A stretch of 52,222 bases of DNA from an uncultured Arenicellaceae bacterium (GCA_938002995.1 CALKZN010000012.1:1-52222), one strand, 5' to 3'; shown: positions 1 to 9,449, counted from the first letter of the stretch. A program made the numbers and translations. Notes: generated by a model from the letters alone, not told the origin.

Positions 1-30
1 TTATCACCTACTCATAATTAGCATTTAAAA

Positions 31-642
31 ATGGCCAATCTACCCGCTTTATTACAAAACCCTGAATTTTTAGATGCTGCTGCAAAACCAAGTCAATGGC
101 CTGAAGGTGGTGTTGAAGTTGCTTTTGCTGGTCGTTCAAACGTCGGCAAATCTAGCGCTATCAATACTATTATGCAGCGTAAGAAATTAGCCCGAACCAG
201 TAAAACTCCTGGACGAACTCAACAAATCGTTTTTTTCTCACTAAGCGAAAAGCAACGTGTTGTAGATTTACCAGGCTATGGTTTTGCAAAAGTGCCTATT
301 GCCGTTCGAAAGGACTGGGAAAAATACATTGGCTTTTATATTAGCTCACGGCAAAATCTAAAAGGTTTGGTTCAACTCATGGATGTTCGCCATCCTTTAA
401 CAGACCTGGATAAACAAATGCTGATGTGGTGCACAGATATCGGCTTACCAGTTCATATTATGCTCACTAAAGCGGACAAACTAAAGTTCGGTGCTGCAAA
501 AAACACCTTATTAAAAGTCGCTAAACAAATCGAAGAGTTAGGTGCCGATTGCACATTACAACTTTTTTCTTCACATAAAAACATGGGTGTTGATGATTGC
601 CGCCAACAATTACTTACATGGCTATCTAACCCTGACGAGTAA
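31..642 (+). CDS. engB: Ribosome biogenesis GTP-binding protein EngB/YsxC/YihA
   Basis: 203 aa ORF with GRSNVGKSS (G1), TPGRTQ (G2), DLPGYGFA (G3), TKADK (G4). Confidence 0.95.
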   Translation: MANLPALLQNPEFLDAAAKPSQWPEGGVEVAFAGRSNVGKSSAINTIMQRKKLARTSKTPGRTQQIVFFSLSEKQRVVDLPGYGFAKVPIAVRKDWEKYIGFYISSRQNLKGLVQLMDVRHPLTDLDKQMLMWCTDIGLPVHIMLTKADKLKFGAAKNTLLKVAKQIEELGADCTLQLFSSHKNMGVDDCRQQLLTWLSNPDE

Positions 643-713
643 TTTCAAAATGAAGTGTTAACTTGTGTTACAGGTGGTTTTAGATTGCTCCTTATCTACA
701 TACAATGACATCG

Positions 714-789
714 CTGGGTTAGAAACGACCAACCTATGCCATCCCCATTGGGTATCTTGCTTTTTAAGATACGTGAGTTTCTAACCCAG
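714..789. repeat. 76-nt inverted-repeat element (possible structured RNA or REP/REPIN-like element)
   Basis: Perfect 13-bp arms CTGGGTTAGAAAC (714-726) / GTTTCTAACCCAG (777-789) enclosing an inner GTATCTT/AAGATAC hairpin. Confidence 0.6.
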
Positions 790-919
790 TTTATTATTTC
801 CTCTTAGCCTTCCACTTCGATTTCGAGTTAATACTGTCAACAATGATCAACAAATCAATTGCTGACTTGTTAAATCAGGCCTTTTAGATATGCTCACAGC
901 CTGATAGCATTCAGATATT

Positions 920-2332
920 ATGAAATTTTTCGATAAAAAAATCCTGCCCGCTATTGGGTTGTTGTTACTGGCTGCCTGTACCGATCCGGATGCAGAAATT
1001 AAAGAGTTAAATACCAATGAACTAAATGATGTCATTGATACTTTATATATTGAAAGCAAACAAGGAGAATCCAGCGATACAGACACGCCACAAATTGCAT
1101 CACAAGAAAGCCTTGAACCGTCATCTACACAAACTGTTGTAGAAGCTGCTACGGAAACTACAACTAGCCTTATCGAAAACCAAACCATCGCTAATGATTC
1201 AGCTACAAACAATACTCCGCCTACTGAGCAAGAAAGCACTTCATCAAGACCTAAAGAATCTGAGTCAGTAGCAGAAAATACCGACACTATAGAATCTGCT
1301 GCTAGTTCAAGTGAGTCAGAACAAGAAGCCGCATCGATAAATGATTCTAACTCCAATTCTGATGAATTGACTGATACAACTACTGTTGCGAAAAGCTCAT
1401 TAACCGAGACAACAGATACTGATGCGGAAAAAATAGCGAGTACTAGCTTTTCCAAACCAACCACAACAAGCGAAACGCTATCTGACATTGTATTAAAAGA
1501 ATTATTAGCAAAATATCCAACTATTGATTACAGCAACTCATTCACTAACTCTGAAGAAACTCAAACCATTGATACTTATTGCACAGCAATCTCTGAACGT
1601 TTAAGCAGTGTTTCAAAAAAGGGTTGCTTGGCCTCAAACCATCGTTTATCTCCTTTCAAAACAGTTAAAGGAAATCCAATTGTTGTGACGGAATTTGCAC
1701 CTATAGAAGGGCGTAAACCATTAGGCAAAATTTTAGTCATTGGTGGCACTCATGGTGACGAACTCACCTCAGTCAGTACCGCTTATAAATGGATCTCTAA
1801 TTTGAATAGATTCCATAGTGGTTTGTTTCATTGGCATTTAGCTCCTGCATTAAATGCGGATGCCATATTAAAGCGACCAGCGACTAGACCGAATACAAAC
1901 GGGGTTGATATTAACCGAAATCTACCTACTCCAGATTGGGGTAAGCAGTCAGCGCTTCGCTGGGAAAAACTTAGCAAAAACTCACGTAAAAATCCGGGAA
2001 AATCCGCAGCTAGCGAACCTGAAACACAATGGATCATGCATGAAATTGCTACCTTCAAGCCTGATGCTATTGTTAGTATTCATGCCCCTTATGGCATCTT
2101 AGATTTTGATTCACCGCAATTAAATAATGCGCCAAAAAACTTTGGTCGCTTACAACTTAATCTACTGGGCACTTACCCAGGATCTCTAGGCAACTACGCC
2201 GGCATCCAACGCAAGATTCCTGTATTAACACTAGAATTACCTAATGCTACTGCTATGCCTTCTCAGAAAGAACTAGCAGCAATATGGGCCGATATGATCA
2301 AATGGCTTAGAGTTCAATTGAGCGCATCTTAA
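920..2332 (+). CDS. Lipoprotein with Ser/Thr/Glu-rich linker and C-terminal M14-type zinc carboxypeptidase (MpaA-like)
   Basis: N-terminal lipobox LLLAAC; C-terminal GGTHGDE, RPNTNGVDINRN, SIHAP, LELPNA motifs typical of M14 amidases. Confidence 0.75.
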   Translation: MKFFDKKILPAIGLLLLAACTDPDAEIKELNTNELNDVIDTLYIESKQGESSDTDTPQIASQESLEPSSTQTVVEAATETTTSLIENQTIANDSATNNTPPTEQESTSSRPKESESVAENTDTIESAASSSESEQEAASINDSNSNSDELTDTTTVAKSSLTETTDTDAEKIASTSFSKPTTTSETLSDIVLKELLAKYPTIDYSNSFTNSEETQTIDTYCTAISERLSSVSKKGCLASNHRLSPFKTVKGNPIVVTEFAPIEGRKPLGKILVIGGTHGDELTSVSTAYKWISNLNRFHSGLFHWHLAPALNADAILKRPATRPNTNGVDINRNLPTPDWGKQSALRWEKLSKNSRKNPGKSAASEPETQWIMHEIATFKPDAIVSIHAPYGILDFDSPQLNNAPKNFGRLQLNLLGTYPGSLGNYAGIQRKIPVLTLELPNATAMPSQKELAAIWADMIKWLRVQLSAS

Positions 2333-2354
2333 AGATTTAAAATCCGCCACCTTT

Positions 2355-2395
2355 AAAAAAAGCCGCTATTGATATTATTCAATAGCGGCTTTTTT
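2355..2395. terminator. Bidirectional intrinsic terminator
   Basis: AAAAAAAGCCGCTATTG-atattatt-CAATAGCGGCTTTTTT between convergent genes. Confidence 0.85.
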
Positions 2396-2415
2396 GTTTT
2401 TATAGGGATCGTTTT

Positions 2416-3636
2416 TTAAGCTCTGTCACCTTCATAAATAATTTTCCATTGTCCTTCAGACGACTTCTTCCAATAAATAGTTTTATCGGAAATTCCTTTA
2501 TAATTATCACTTAAATAGTTTTGTTTGAAGTCAACAGCAAACATATCCTTCTCACCAGGATAGATATACATAGATTGTAGACCCAATGATAATTGAATGA
2601 ATTTCTTACGCTGGTTAATAGCCTTTTTACGTTTTGACCATGGGGTGAAATCAAGTTTGCCAAAATTTAAATTATCTCGATCATAAAAAGACAGGTATCG
2701 ATCAATATCTAAACTCTCCCAGCCAGCAACCCATTCTTGCATCACCTTCAAGTACTCTTGACGTTGTTTTTTATGCTCTTCTTGAGAGAACCATTTAACT
2801 TTTTCTAACAATAACACTCGAGGCTTCTCTACTTGACGTAAAAACGTCGCCACTTCATCGTAATCATCATTGCTTAATACAAAACAACCTTGGCTTGCTA
2901 GTGGAGCACGACTATAAGTATCTGATGGCGTTCCATGTAGCCAAATGCCATAGCCCGTCCGTTTACGCCATCTGTCTACTTTGTTTGGATAATCAACCGG
3001 AAAAGCGCCACTACCATACAAATCAGGCAAGGTCTTACCATCAATTTCTCGAGTTACTGAGTACAAACCAATAGGTGTTTTATTATCTCCTTCAACCTGT
3101 TTCCCAAAACCCGCCGTGCCAATAGTCATATAGTAATCTTTAACTAAATAAGGCACGCCATTATTATTCCCAAAAATGAAAAATCGTCCTGTTGATGCTT
3201 CACCAACAAACACATATTTATCTTGGCCCATATCTAAGATACTAGCCGGAATCATTTCATCTTTTCTAGGCAGATTGGATTCATTACGCCATGTTGCACG
3301 TAAATTTAATTCATGACTAAAGTTTGTACGTATTAATTTGTCTTGTATGCCATCACCAAAATTAGTCAAATCTCCCGCCATTGCTGACAATATATCCGCT
3401 TTGATCAAAGCACCAATTCGACTTTTCGGGTATTCATTCAATAAAGCATCAACCATTGGTAATGCTTGATCCAAATTACCTTGCTCAACAGTCTCCACTA
3501 CACGCATCAATTTTGATTCGTATACTTCACCAATAGACTCTTTAGCAAAACTGGACCCGCTCAATATCATCGATATTGATATCAATATTGAGGCTAATGT
3601 GAATGTAGCTTTAAATTTTTTATTAAATATAATCAT
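2416..3636 (-). CDS. L,D-transpeptidase (YkuD/ErfK family) with C-terminal NTF2-like domain
   Basis: Signal peptide; HGTPSDTYSRAPLASQGCFVLSNDD catalytic motif (HG...S.GC); C-terminal 'W..GWESLDIDRYLSFY...FKQNY...' domain. Confidence 0.85.
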   Translation of the reverse strand: MIIFNKKFKATFTLASILISISMILSGSSFAKESIGEVYESKLMRVVETVEQGNLDQALPMVDALLNEYPKSRIGALIKADILSAMAGDLTNFGDGIQDKLIRTNFSHELNLRATWRNESNLPRKDEMIPASILDMGQDKYVFVGEASTGRFFIFGNNNGVPYLVKDYYMTIGTAGFGKQVEGDNKTPIGLYSVTREIDGKTLPDLYGSGAFPVDYPNKVDRWRKRTGYGIWLHGTPSDTYSRAPLASQGCFVLSNDDYDEVATFLRQVEKPRVLLLEKVKWFSQEEHKKQRQEYLKVMQEWVAGWESLDIDRYLSFYDRDNLNFGKLDFTPWSKRKKAINQRKKFIQLSLGLQSMYIYPGEKDMFAVDFKQNYLSDNYKGISDKTIYWKKSSEGQWKIIYEGDRA

Positions 3637-3678
3637 AGCTTTATAAGACCCTGTTAAGGTTTAACATCTTACACTTTA

Positions 3679-4737
3679 CTAACGAATGATTCTTTCAGCA
3701 ACAATTTTCCAATTTTTGCCGATTTTCTTAAACGTCAAACGTTTAGTAGAAACACCGGAAACAATATTTGATTGATAGTTTTGTTTAAACGTTACATTCA
3801 CCAAATCATTACTTAACGATTGTTTGAAATCATCTACGGAAACTGTAATGAAGCTCTTATTAGTCAACTTCAACTTACGATCTTGCAGCCATTGGTTCCT
3901 CGTTTTACCTTTCGCAGAATAATCTGGCGCATAAAAGCTAACAAATCGTCCCACGCTTTGATCAGACCATGCAGATGCCCACGATTTAACGATAGGGACC
4001 AAATCTTGATCAGCTTTTTTATCAGTGGGTTTCTGTGGGTCGGAAACAGTTGGTACCCGTGTAGTAAAAATTTTCTTTTCAGTCTGAGTAGCAATAGGTT
4101 TATTAGTATTACTAGCCAAAGCATCAACTGGCACAGGAACCTCTTTAATGACCTCCTTGACGACTTCAACCTCTTTGATTACTTCAACTTCCTTGATTAC
4201 CTCGACCTCTTTAATAACCTCAACTTCTTTTATTTGTACTGCTTGAGGAGCTAAGCTTGAAGCTGTCGCTAATGTCGGGGCAACGGTTTTATTATCTTTG
4301 CTCAAGGCTCGTTGATATGCTGCTACCGCGAGATGCCCATTGAGCTTCTTTAAGCTTTGATAAATTTGAGCATACTCAGGTTTGGATGTCAGACCTTGCT
4401 CAAGTAGTTGACGAGCTTTATTAAAATTCCCTTTTTTAGAATAAATATTCGCTAGGTTCAAGTACGCCTCTGGTCTGGCAGGAAAACGTTTGATGAACAC
4501 TTCATATTGACGTTTTGCTACTTCTGTTTGCCCTAAATTTTCATGCGCTCTTGCTTGTAAAAAAAGTGCATTTTCATCATTCGCATCTTCTGCTAAGGCT
4601 GTCTTGAGCTGCGTCAATGCTTGACTAGGTTTCTGTTCGACTAAATCCTCTAAAGGAGCAGCAACAGCGGATCCCACTACAAAAGCCAGCGCTAAGGTGA
4701 TAATACCTACCTTTAAATTGTAAAAAAATTTATCCAT
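3679..4737 (-). CDS. Secreted TPR-repeat protein with KEVEVI repeat linker and C-terminal NTF2-like domain
   Basis: N-terminal signal sequence, TPR-like helices (ALFLQARAHENLGQTEVAKRQYEVFIKRFPARPEAYLNLANIYSKKGNFNKARQLLEQGL), low-complexity linker, C-terminal domain resembling that of the upstream-encoded... adjacent L,D-transpeptidase. Confidence 0.75.
   Translation of the reverse strand: MDKFFYNLKVGIITLALAFVVGSAVAAPLEDLVEQKPSQALTQLKTALAEDANDENALFLQARAHENLGQTEVAKRQYEVFIKRFPARPEAYLNLANIYSKKGNFNKARQLLEQGLTSKPEYAQIYQSLKKLNGHLAVAAYQRALSKDNKTVAPTLATASSLAPQAVQIKEVEVIKEVEVIKEVEVIKEVEVVKEVIKEVPVPVDALASNTNKPIATQTEKKIFTTRVPTVSDPQKPTDKKADQDLVPIVKSWASAWSDQSVGRFVSFYAPDYSAKGKTRNQWLQDRKLKLTNKSFITVSVDDFKQSLSNDLVNVTFKQNYQSNIVSGVSTKRLTFKKIGKNWKIVAERIIR
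4163..4234 (-). repeat. Four tandem 18-bp units encoding IKEVEV-type hexapeptides
   Basis: acttcaacctctttgatt / acttcaacttccttgatt / acctcgacctctttaata / acctcaacttcttttatt. Confidence 0.85.
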
Positions 4738-4781
4738 ATAATTCTATGATGCCTTGACCTAACAAACGGCATTTAACGATT

Positions 4782-7505
4782 TTAGTGTGCTTCTCCCCAA
4801 TTATTACCCAAGCCAATATCTACCAATAGAGGGACACTTAATTGGGCAGAAGATTCCATTTTCTCACGAATTAAGGGTTCAATGATATTAACTTCTGCAT
4901 TTGGTACTTCAAAAACCAATTCATCATGCACTTGCATGATCATTTTAGTTTGTAAATTATCTTTTTCTAAGGTCGCTTGAATATCAATCATTGCCGTTTT
5001 GATGATATCAGCCGCAGTTCCTTGCATAGGGGCATTAATCGCTGTGCGTTCTGCATATTTACGTAACTGCCCATTTTTGGCGTTAATATCTGGCAGATAT
5101 AAGCGTCGTCCAAAAACTGTTTCGACATAGCCTTGTTCCGCTGCTGAGGAGCGAATGTCATCCATATAGCGTTTTACACCCGGATAACGATCAAAATAGA
5201 TATCAATATAATCTTGTGCCTCGTATCGACCAATGCCAAGTTGTTTAGCCAAACCAAATGCTGACATGCCATAAATCAAACCAAAATTAATAGCTTTAGC
5301 CCGACGACGTTGCTCAGAGTCCACTTGGTCTTGGTCTATATTTAAAATTTCAGCAGCCGTCGTTGTATGAATATCAGCACCTTCTCGAAACGCTTTCAAT
5401 AAGGTTTCATCTTGTGAAAGATGGGCCATGATTCGTAATTCAACTTGAGAATAATCGGCTGCCACCATTTTATAACCCTCAGGAACAATAAACGCATTTC
5501 TTATGCGCCGACCTTCGACACTTCGAATAGGAATATTTTGCAAGTTTGGATCACTAGATGATAAACGACCAGTCACAGCTACAGCTTGGTGATACGAAGT
5601 ATGCACTCGTCCGGTTTTCGGATTGATCATAATGGGCAGTTTATCGGTATAGGTCGACTTCAACTTACCCATACTACGATGCTCTAAAATGAGTTTTGGC
5701 AATTCATACTCAATTGCCAATTCTTGCAATACATCTTCCGCAGTTGATGGCTGACCTTTAGGTGTTTTACGAATGACTGGCAGAGCCATTTTTTCAAATA
5801 AAATTTCTTGAATTTGTTTTGGCGAAGCTAAATTAAAAGGTTGCTCTGCGAGCTCATACGCTTGCTGCTCAATAGCATCCATTTTTCCTGCCAACTCCTG
5901 GCTTTGCATCAACAAACTAGTGTCGTCAATCATCACTCCATTGCGCTGCACAGTATTGAGAACATCTAACATTGGCATCTCAATATTTTGAAAAATTGTT
6001 TTTAATTCATCGTCTTTATCCAGCTTTGGCCAAAGCTTATCGTGCAAGGCGAGCGTGATAAGCGCATCTTCAGCAGCATATTTTGCAGCAGATTCAATCG
6101 ACACTTGATCAAAGCTTATTTGATTTTTCCCTTTTCCAGCAAGTTCTTCATAAGAGATCGTTTTGTGGCCTAAATGTTTCATCGCCAAGGTATTCATATC
6201 ATGGCGATTACTCACACTATCCAACACATAAGATTCCAGCATAGTATCAAATGCGATGCCTTGTAAATCAACATCATGATTTGCTAAGACAGTGGCATCA
6301 TATTTCAAGTTTTGGCCAACCTTGAGGAGATTAGAATCTTCTAACAATGGCTTCACTTTGGCTAAGCTTTCTTCAAAAGGTATTTGTTCGCCCATACTAT
6401 GAGTCATAGGCAAATATGCACATTTAAGCACTTTTTCCTTAGTACCATAGTAGATTGCAAAAGACATGCCTACCAAACGAGCTTGCATCGCATCCAACGA
6501 TGTTGTCTCAGTATCAAAAGCAATTAGTGTCGCTTTTTTTAAGTCTGCTAACCACTGATCTAACTGTTCGCTTGTGGTGATTGTGTCGTAGTCAAAATCA
6601 GCAAAGTCATTGCTCACCGCCTCAGCATCGTCGCTAGATGCTCCTGCCTCTTCTAACCAGCTATTAAAACCAAGTTCACGATACATACTCAGCAAATTGT
6701 CATGATCTTCATCACTCATGACAAATGATTCAATATTTTGTTCAATATCCAGATCAAGACGAATAGTCACCAAGTCTTTGGACAACGCAAGTTGCTCTAT
6801 ACTTTCTCTTAAGTTCTCACCGACTTTACCGCCAATTTTATCTTGATTAGCAACGATCCCATCTAAAGAGTCATAGCTTTGTAGCCACTTAACCGCTGTT
6901 TTTGGACCTACCTTAGGGACACCTGGGATATTGTCAGAGGTATCGCCGACTAACGTTAGATAATCGATAATTTGTTCTGGTGTAACGCCAAACCGTTCAA
7001 TGATTCCTTCTCGATCATAAATAACATCTTTCATGGTATCGACAATTCGAACCTTTGGCGCTACTAATTGCGCCAAATCTTTATCGCCTGTAGAAATAGT
7101 GACTGAATAACCTTGATCCGCAGCTTGAGTAGCTAAGGTGCCAATCACATCATCCGCTTCTACTCCTTCAATTGATAAGGTTGGAAAACCTTGAGCCTTG
7201 ATAATCCTATGAACATAATCAACTTGGCTGCGCAAATCATCTGGCATTGATGGCCGATTAGCTTTGTACTGGTCATATAAGTCATGTCGAAAGGTTTTAC
7301 CCTTAGCATCGAACACAATCAAAAAATACTCTGAAGGAAAATCTTTACGCAATTTTTTGATCATATTCATGATCGCAAAAATAGCGCCTGTCGGTTGTCC
7401 ACTTGGGCTCGATAAACCTGATCTGGCAGTGGCAAAATAGGCTCGATATAAATATGATGAGCCATCCAAAAGAACTAGGTTTTTTTTATTGTTATGTTCA
7501 TCCAT
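4782..7505 (-). CDS. polA: DNA polymerase I
   Basis: 907 aa with 5' nuclease (LLDGSSYLYRAYFA), 3'-5' exonuclease (AFDTETTSLD) and Pol A motifs (DYSQVELRIMAHLS, RRRAKAINFGLIYGMSAFGL, MQVHDELVFEV). Confidence 0.97.
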   Translation of the reverse strand: MDEHNNKKNLVLLDGSSYLYRAYFATARSGLSSPSGQPTGAIFAIMNMIKKLRKDFPSEYFLIVFDAKGKTFRHDLYDQYKANRPSMPDDLRSQVDYVHRIIKAQGFPTLSIEGVEADDVIGTLATQAADQGYSVTISTGDKDLAQLVAPKVRIVDTMKDVIYDREGIIERFGVTPEQIIDYLTLVGDTSDNIPGVPKVGPKTAVKWLQSYDSLDGIVANQDKIGGKVGENLRESIEQLALSKDLVTIRLDLDIEQNIESFVMSDEDHDNLLSMYRELGFNSWLEEAGASSDDAEAVSNDFADFDYDTITTSEQLDQWLADLKKATLIAFDTETTSLDAMQARLVGMSFAIYYGTKEKVLKCAYLPMTHSMGEQIPFEESLAKVKPLLEDSNLLKVGQNLKYDATVLANHDVDLQGIAFDTMLESYVLDSVSNRHDMNTLAMKHLGHKTISYEELAGKGKNQISFDQVSIESAAKYAAEDALITLALHDKLWPKLDKDDELKTIFQNIEMPMLDVLNTVQRNGVMIDDTSLLMQSQELAGKMDAIEQQAYELAEQPFNLASPKQIQEILFEKMALPVIRKTPKGQPSTAEDVLQELAIEYELPKLILEHRSMGKLKSTYTDKLPIMINPKTGRVHTSYHQAVAVTGRLSSSDPNLQNIPIRSVEGRRIRNAFIVPEGYKMVAADYSQVELRIMAHLSQDETLLKAFREGADIHTTTAAEILNIDQDQVDSEQRRRAKAINFGLIYGMSAFGLAKQLGIGRYEAQDYIDIYFDRYPGVKRYMDDIRSSAAEQGYVETVFGRRLYLPDINAKNGQLRKYAERTAINAPMQGTAADIIKTAMIDIQATLEKDNLQTKMIMQVHDELVFEVPNAEVNIIEPLIREKMESSAQLSVPLLVDIGLGNNWGEAH

Positions 7506-7557
7506 AATAATTTGTTAATTGGTTTAAGCGATATTAATCGCATGTTATTCTAGCATT

Positions 7558-7965
7558 ATGAAACTTTCCTACCTGACAATTTCTTGCTTAAGCTACAGCT
7601 TAATTTTAGGGATTTTACCCTCTAACTTTGCTCAAGCTAACGATGATGAGTACAAAATAATTCGTTTTTATAAGTTAAATAGCAAGGGTCAACCAAATCG
7701 TTTATTAATGCGTGAATCGCGTTTAAAAAAACCAGGCTGCCACAACTTCGCAACTTCACCAAAAATTTTTCGATTAACGCAGATTGGCTATGAATATTGC
7801 ATCGTATATGCCAAAAAAAAATGCTCTGAAGGATCAGAAATTACCGGTAGCTGGAAAGGCGGGAAACTAGACACTAAATTTAGCCAAGGCGGCGAATGGT
7901 TATTTACACACCATAATGAAAAAGGTGTAAAAGCAAAATCTTGGTCATGCCAATTAAAAACTTAA
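7558..7965 (+). CDS. Small secreted hypothetical protein with four cysteines in the mature part
   Basis: 135 aa ORF with a hydrophobic signal-like N-terminus; product not recognised. Confidence 0.5.
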   Translation: MKLSYLTISCLSYSLILGILPSNFAQANDDEYKIIRFYKLNSKGQPNRLLMRESRLKKPGCHNFATSPKIFRLTQIGYEYCIVYAKKKCSEGSEITGSWKGGKLDTKFSQGGEWLFTHHNEKGVKAKSWSCQLKT

Positions 7966-7974
7966 ATTAAGCTT

Positions 7975-8784
7975 TTAATATTCTTCGCGCTCATTAACTA
8001 AGGCTTTAGCTTGTTCTACCCATTTTTCACGCTCAATTCGACCTCGAAATACTAAGCGTTTATCACGCTTTTTAACGTCTTCTTTAGACCAATTGGCAAT
8101 TTGTTCAAAGGTATTAATTCCTTCATTATTCAACAAAATTTGAAATTTTGGGCCTACCCCTTTGATCAAGCTGAGATCATCAAAATCATCATACTCAGAA
8201 AAAAGTGTGATGGTATTGGGTTCTGAAGTAATGCTTGGCTCAACAGTGGTCGTGACTGATTCAATTTGCTCGTTAAAACGCTGACGTTTGACTTTTTGCT
8301 TATCCGTTAACTTGGCAAATTCACGGGTGACTTTCTCACTCGCTTTATGATTAGACGTTAATTTCACCGCGGCTTGGATGCTGACATACTCCTCGTACAT
8401 GCCCACTTCTTCTAGAAAATCCTTTTTTCTATCTTCAGCATTATCTAAAGCATTGTCTAAATCTTGTTTAAACTTCTTTGCTGCTTCCCTGTATGCAACT
8501 AATTTTCTTTTATGTACCGTTAACTGATTTTGCATACCCGTTAATTGATGGCTTAATTCCTCAATCAACTCGTTACTGTTATTAATGTTGTTATCTTTAT
8601 GTTTGGATAACCTTTCTAGCTTTCGTTGATTAGCCGTCAGAATCGATTGAATGTTTTTAACTTCATCCGCATTCTTTAAATCATCAATCAACTTTTGCGA
8701 TTGTAATTTCAATAATCGATCTTTGTAATCTTGATCTCTTGCAAAAAGTTTTAGATATCTTTTGCGATCTTTCTCTGATGTCAT
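7975..8784 (-). CDS. Coiled-coil protein with C-terminal helix-hairpin-helix-like domain
   Basis: Long charged helical region; C-terminal LSLIKGVGPKFQILLNNEGINTFEQIANWSKEDVKKRDKRLVFRGRIEREKWVEQAKAL. Confidence 0.65.
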   Translation of the reverse strand: MTSEKDRKRYLKLFARDQDYKDRLLKLQSQKLIDDLKNADEVKNIQSILTANQRKLERLSKHKDNNINNSNELIEELSHQLTGMQNQLTVHKRKLVAYREAAKKFKQDLDNALDNAEDRKKDFLEEVGMYEEYVSIQAAVKLTSNHKASEKVTREFAKLTDKQKVKRQRFNEQIESVTTTVEPSITSEPNTITLFSEYDDFDDLSLIKGVGPKFQILLNNEGINTFEQIANWSKEDVKKRDKRLVFRGRIEREKWVEQAKALVNEREEY

Positions 8785-8831
8785 AAACTACTACCCACTA
8801 ACCCCAACAAACTGCATTTGAATGAAAATCC

Positions 8832-9449
8832 CTATTTTTTCATTAATGCTTTCGCTTGTTTCACCCACTCATCACGCTTAATACGACCTTTGAAGGACAA
8901 TTTATCATCAAATTCACGAATATCTGCAGCTTTCCACACTGCAATTTGTGCAAATTGAGTAATACCTTCGTTATAGAGTTTTTCTTTTAATTTTGGTCCA
9001 ACGCCACTGATTAAAGTTAAATCATCTTTAGCAGAAGCTGTTGCTTTTTTAGCTGGCGCTTTTACTGATTCTTTTGGCAAATTTTGCGACTTACCATCTA
9101 ATAGTTCCTTTAATGCTTTATTTTTCGCATCTTTTTCTTTTATATCCTCTTCTAAGCCAAGATAGGCACTACGACAACTTTTGAGTTTTGAATTTGCTGT
9201 TTCTAATTCCATTTTTAAGGAATTAAGTTCTGCAGAAAGTTTGAGTGCGTCATTGTTCCCAGACGTATTTGCTGGCTTGCTATTTAATAACTCTGTTAAC
9301 CGAGCAATTTCTGCATCATCTTCAGCTTTGGTTGCTCTCATTTTTTGAAACAACTGCTGTAGTTTTACTTTTAAATCGCTTTCGCTTTTCAATAGTGACA
9401 TGTATTTTTCAACATTAACTTTGCCACCGACTAAACTTTCTTCGCTCAT
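8832..9449 (-). CDS. Coiled-coil protein with C-terminal helix-hairpin-helix-like domain (paralog of neighbour)
   Basis: C-terminal LTLISGVGPKLKEKLYNEGITQFAQIAVWKAADIREFDDKLSFKGRIKRDEWVKQAKAL, aligned with the 7975-8784 product. Confidence 0.7.
   Translation of the reverse strand: MSEESLVGGKVNVEKYMSLLKSESDLKVKLQQLFQKMRATKAEDDAEIARLTELLNSKPANTSGNNDALKLSAELNSLKMELETANSKLKSCRSAYLGLEEDIKEKDAKNKALKELLDGKSQNLPKESVKAPAKKATASAKDDLTLISGVGPKLKEKLYNEGITQFAQIAVWKAADIREFDDKLSFKGRIKRDEWVKQAKALMKK

Noticed and set aside
714-789. 76-nt hairpin as tRNA or integron attC site
   Set aside because: No 7-bp acceptor/T-loop/anticodon arrangement; attC would need RYYYAAC at the 5' end and GTTRRRY at the 3' end, and the orientation is opposite here.
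847-1488. 213-aa minus-strand ORF opposite the M14 lipoprotein gene
   Set aside because: Ser/Val-rich mirror image of the Ser/Thr-rich linker; antisense artefact of low complexity.
4163-4234. Tandem 18-bp units as a CRISPR array
   Set aside because: No spacers; units are contiguous and in-frame coding.
3820-4254. 144-aa plus-strand ORF opposite the TPR gene
   Set aside because: Antisense of the KEVEVI repeat (Asn/Phe/Leu-rich), an artefact of the repeat.
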